Origin: Anaerolineae bacterium
GTDB lineage: Bacteria; Chloroflexota; Anaerolineae; B4-G1; SLSP01
Assembly (NCBI GenBank): GCA_016934645.1
Contig: JAFGSL010000639.1
Span: forward strand, 1-16,016
DNA: 16,016 nucleotides
Reading direction: 5' to 3'
Shown here: in pieces, positions 13,465 through 16,016 of the stretch
Numbering within the stretch: position 1 is the first letter of the stretch
How the letters are laid out: each line of letters starts with the position of its first letter
Position numbers and translations under genes: made by a program
Notes under the pieces: model-generated
Told to the model about the DNA's origin: nothing
What the model saw: only the letters and a program-made list of their open reading frames with translations
Databases searched by the model: none

Positions 13465-15813
13465 ATGATGAATCCATTATCCCCTTTGACCTACTACCTG
13501 CGCCATAAAAAGAACGCGTTGGTGCAGATTGCGCTGATCAGCCTGGCGACGGTGGGACTGTTCATCCTCGTCGCTGTGCTGGACGTGATGCCCGAACGCG
13601 GCAAAGTCAGTTATTTGACGATGATGAGCCGTGTGACTCCCGCCGGGAGTGCCCTTGATCCGGCCGTGGTCGCACAACTCCAAACTCATCCCGACATCGC
13701 GCGCGTCATTCCCGACAACGGTTTGCCCTTCTCCGCCCCCACCCTCGTCGGACAAGACGGTTTGCGCCTGCTGGGAGTCTCACCAGAAGATGCCCAGGTG
13801 CTGATGGAGCAGTGCGGCCTGCGCCTCAAGGCGGGTCGGATGTTCCAACCTCGCAGCAACGAAATTGTGCTTTCGGAAGAGACTGCGCGGGCACTGCACC
13901 TAAACCTCGGAGACGAAATCTCCCGCGCAGTAGACAAAACGTACTACGGGGCCATCCCGTCGCCACTGGTGTTGGTGGGGATCCTGGAAAGTGCCAGCCA
14001 GGAACCAGGCGTGCGCCTGGGCTTCGCCTCGTTCGATTACCTGAACGGTCACGAAGCCTTTGCCCTTCGCCCTGTCAGCATGGTCGTTATCGCCAAACCA
14101 GGTCGCAAGGAAGCCGTTGATGCCTTCCTGGAAACGGAAATTGCCACGCAATCCACCCACGTCGAAACATTTTCCGAAATCGCCCGCTTCGTCAAACTCG
14201 GACACACGATGCTCTACGTCATCTTCGGCATCGTCAACAGCGTCGTTGCCGCGGTCGTCGCCTTCGTTGTCGGTGTGATCAACCAGATCGCCCTGAGCAG
14301 CCGGCTGGATGAGCTAGGCTTGTTGCACGCGCTTGGGCTTCAAAAACGTCGACTCACGCGCCGGATGACTGTGGAAACGGCTGTCGTCGCTAGTACCGGC
14401 ACGCTGGCTGGCCTGGGATTCGCACTGCTGGCCATGTCGATGCTCAAGTACTCGTTGTTCTACAGTCTGGGGATGGAGCTGAATCTGTTCAATCCCGCGC
14501 CCTTTTGCTTCGTGCTGCCGATTCCGATCATCGTCGTCGCTCTGGCCTTCCGCAGCGTAAGGCGCACCTTTGCGCGGCTGGATGCCGTCGCCATTGTAGA
14601 ACGCGGCAATCTGAGCACGGAGGAAGCAGGAAGCAAGAAGCAGGAAGCAAAACACTCATCGGTTAAGCCACTGTCTTCTTTGACATTTTACCTGCGGCAC
14701 CGGCGGCGCGGCGTCGTGATGGTGCTCAGCATCGCATTGACGGTCCTCGGCATCGCCCTCCCGGTCTTCCTTTTCTCGGCGATGAGCGGCGCGCTGAAAC
14801 CTTCACTGACGTACCTCGAACACGTCAGTGAAGTCTCTGCTCCGGCGAATGACGAACTCGATCCCGGTTTGGTTGCGCAAATCAGAAGCCATCCGGCGGT
14901 GCGGTATGTTATCCCGAACATCCAGCTTGGCATCCAGATGGTAGTGCCACCGGGCGCCGAAACCCGTCTTGGCATCTACGGTGTTGCGGAAAGCGATATG
15001 GCGATGCTTATGGGGACATTCGGCATGCAAGTACAGGAAGGGCGCCTACCCCACCCGCGCAGCAATGAAATTGCACTCTCGGCGTCCATAGCAGCCAACC
15101 GTGGTTTGCACGTAGGCGACGCGCTAGGCCGGGACGATACGAACGACGACAATCTCATCAGCGACGACATCCCCATCGAGATGGTCGTGGTGGGCCTTCT
15201 AGCACCTGAGCAGCCGTGGATTGGCCTCGCTTCCCTCGAATACCTGGAAAGTCACGAGCTTGTTGCAGCCCGCAATCCGCGCCTGCTGATCATCCCCCAG
15301 GAAGGGTGCAAAGCAGAACTGGATCGCTGGCTGGAAGAGAGCATCGCTTCAGAGAATGTCAATGTCACGACCTACGCGACCGCCTACCGAAATTTCAAAA
15401 CATTCACAAACTCGATGGCTGTCACCTTCGTCCTGCTCGAATGTATGATCGCCGCGATCGCTGTCGTCGCAATGGCGACGCTCAACACCATCTTCTTCAA
15501 CCAGCGCAAGGATGAGTTCGGCGTGCTCAATGCTATCGGGCACAGCCGCCGCTGGCTCATTGGACGCACACTGAAAGAGACCGGAAGCGTGACCGCGTTA
15601 GCCTGGCTTATCGGAGCAACACTGTGCGGTATCGGCTTGCTGGGGATGCAGGCGCTGCTCTACGCACCACGTGGCCTGAGCCTCGATCTCTTCAGTCTGA
15701 CGCCCTGGTTGTTCACGACACCCTTGCCGTTGAGTGTCGTTCTTGCCAGCACGGTGACTATCTCCCGGATGTTGCGCAAGCTCGATCCGGTGACAGTCAT
15801 AGAACGGAGGTAA
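13465..15813 (+). CDS. Fused double FtsX/MacB-like ABC permease
   Basis: This encodes 782 residues from ATG 13465, preceded by GAAAGGA; a second ATG at 13468 and an earlier one at 13447 without a ribosome binding site are alternatives. It is two complete homologous permeases in one chain. Each half has an N-terminal PLSxLTxYLRH tag, a first membrane helix, a ~200-residue extracytoplasmic domain and three C-terminal FtsX helices. Matching landmarks include LDPxxVAQ, PRSNEIxLS, RKDEFG/RLDELG-type cytoplasmic loops, and the ends VAIVERGN (first half) and VTVIERR (second half). The halves are about residues 1-382 and 401-782. They are joined by STEEAGSKKQEAKHSSV, encoded by a heptanucleotide repeat. 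Typical members are ~380-400 residues and dimerise; this fusion would be a covalent pseudodimer. It should partner the ATPase encoded at 11533. Confidence 0.87.
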   Translation: MMNPLSPLTYYLRHKKNALVQIALISLATVGLFILVAVLDVMPERGKVSYLTMMSRVTPAGSALDPAVVAQLQTHPDIARVIPDNGLPFSAPTLVGQDGLRLLGVSPEDAQVLMEQCGLRLKAGRMFQPRSNEIVLSEETARALHLNLGDEISRAVDKTYYGAIPSPLVLVGILESASQEPGVRLGFASFDYLNGHEAFALRPVSMVVIAKPGRKEAVDAFLETEIATQSTHVETFSEIARFVKLGHTMLYVIFGIVNSVVAAVVAFVVGVINQIALSSRLDELGLLHALGLQKRRLTRRMTVETAVVASTGTLAGLGFALLAMSMLKYSLFYSLGMELNLFNPAPFCFVLPIPIIVVALAFRSVRRTFARLDAVAIVERGNLSTEEAGSKKQEAKHSSVKPLSSLTFYLRHRRRGVVMVLSIALTVLGIALPVFLFSAMSGALKPSLTYLEHVSEVSAPANDELDPGLVAQIRSHPAVRYVIPNIQLGIQMVVPPGAETRLGIYGVAESDMAMLMGTFGMQVQEGRLPHPRSNEIALSASIAANRGLHVGDALGRDDTNDDNLISDDIPIEMVVVGLLAPEQPWIGLASLEYLESHELVAARNPRLLIIPQEGCKAELDRWLEESIASENVNVTTYATAYRNFKTFTNSMAVTFVLLECMIAAIAVVAMATLNTIFFNQRKDEFGVLNAIGHSRRWLIGRTLKETGSVTALAWLIGATLCGIGLLGMQALLYAPRGLSLDLFSLTPWLFTTPLPLSVVLASTVTISRMLRKLDPVTVIERR
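14622..14649 (+). repeat. Four tandem GGAAGCA heptanucleotides inside the permease gene
   Basis: GGAAGCA, GGAAGCA, AGAAGCA and GGAAGCA follow one another without gaps. The 28 bases encode most of the linker between the two permease halves. A gain or loss of one unit would shift the frame, and stops occur soon after in both alternative frames: TAA at 14664 and TGA at 14681. Confidence 0.8.
15806..15810 (+). promoter_or_regulatory. Ribosome binding site GGAGG
   Basis: GGAGG lies six bases before ATG 15817 and overlaps the last codons of the fused permease gene. The seven-base context ACGGAGG (15804-15810) recurs at 14617-14623 at the junction of the two fused permeases. Confidence 0.75.
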
Positions 15814-15816
15814 ACC

Positions 15817-16016
15817 ATGAAACCGCTGTCGCTTTTGACCTACTATCGCCGTCACAAGGGACATACCGCACTGCTGGTGGGTATCATCAGCCTAGTGACG
15901 ATGGGGCTCTACCTGGCGGTCGCCCTCTCTTGGGCTATTTTCGTCGAGCCGGCACGCACCAATCGCCTGTCTCTCGAGAAATTCAATGTCGTTTATCCCC
16001 AGGGCGACGAATGGGC
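15817..16016 (+). CDS. Third homologous ABC permease, 3' partial
   Basis: The frame is open from ATG 15817 to the end of the window; 66 residues are visible. The start MKPLSLLTYYRRHKGH repeats the tag of both fused permeases (NPLSPLTYYLRHKK and KPLSSLTFYLRHRR). A hydrophobic first helix follows at about residues 17-41, ending in SWAIFVE. It is therefore a third member of the same FtsX/MacB-like family, four bases after the stop of the fused gene and clearly in the same operon. Its function is export with the ATPase encoded upstream, by family inference. The rest of the protein, including the FtsX core, lies outside the window. Confidence 0.85.
   Translation, partial: MKPLSLLTYYRRHKGHTALLVGIISLVTMGLYLAVALSWAIFVEPARTNRLSLEKFNVVYPQGDEW

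Noticed and set aside
1..16016. tRNA, rRNA or riboswitch
   Set aside because: No recognisable cloverleaf, rRNA segment or aptamer was seen; almost all the sequence is coding and the few gaps are repeats or short leaders.

Overview
The window looks like a chromosomal segment of an uncultured or poorly characterised Chloroflexota-type bacterium (Anaerolineae or Caldilineae-like). This is an inference. It rests on a secreted protein ending in a YLPL-type motif, a GxxExxY protein, several families of short dispersed-type repeats between genes, a NarL-type two-component pair of the style common in that phylum, and moderately high GC. No rRNA or tRNA gene is visible to anchor the taxonomy.

Layout. 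(1) Positions 1-2336, plus strand: the 3' part of a DUF885 metallopeptidase-like gene, then a small secreted protein. (2) Positions 2356-9320, minus strand: eight closely spaced genes, transcribed right to left. The order is an atypical APH-like phosphotransferase, a nucleoside hydrolase, two glycosyltransferases of the pair NCBI names 'arsenosugar biosynthesis' (TIGR04283-like and TIGR04282-like), a TVP38/TMEM64 membrane protein, a GxxExxY nuclease-fold protein, an HdrD/GlcF-like iron-sulfur protein and an FAD-dependent pyridine-nucleotide oxidoreductase. The GxxExxY gene sits between two direct copies of a palindromic element and looks like a later insertion into this operon. (3) Positions 9358-11228, minus strand: a NarL/LuxR response regulator and its GAF-type sensor histidine kinase. 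(4) Positions 11533-16016, plus strand, diverging from the regulator: an ABC exporter operon with a LolD/MacB-like ATPase, a DUF1624-type membrane acyltransferase, a double-length permease made of two fused FtsX/MacB-like permeases, and the start of a third homologous permease running off the window.

How the genes may work together. The two-component pair probably senses an envelope or chemical stress and controls the divergent exporter operon, a common arrangement. The minus-strand cluster combines N-glycosidic cleavage, glycosyl transfer, kinase-like and redox functions. It may build or process a modified sugar or nucleoside-derived metabolite, possibly an arsenosugar-like compound, but the radical SAM enzyme ArsS and the methyltransferase ArsM expected for that pathway are not in this window.

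The most unusual features are the permease fusion, whose joint is four tandem heptanucleotide repeats with a stranded Shine-Dalgarno sequence; the palindromic repeats bracketing the GxxExxY gene, one of which also encodes the C-terminus of the neighbouring TVP38 protein; and substituted catalytic or ligand residues in the iron-sulfur protein and the phosphotransferase.
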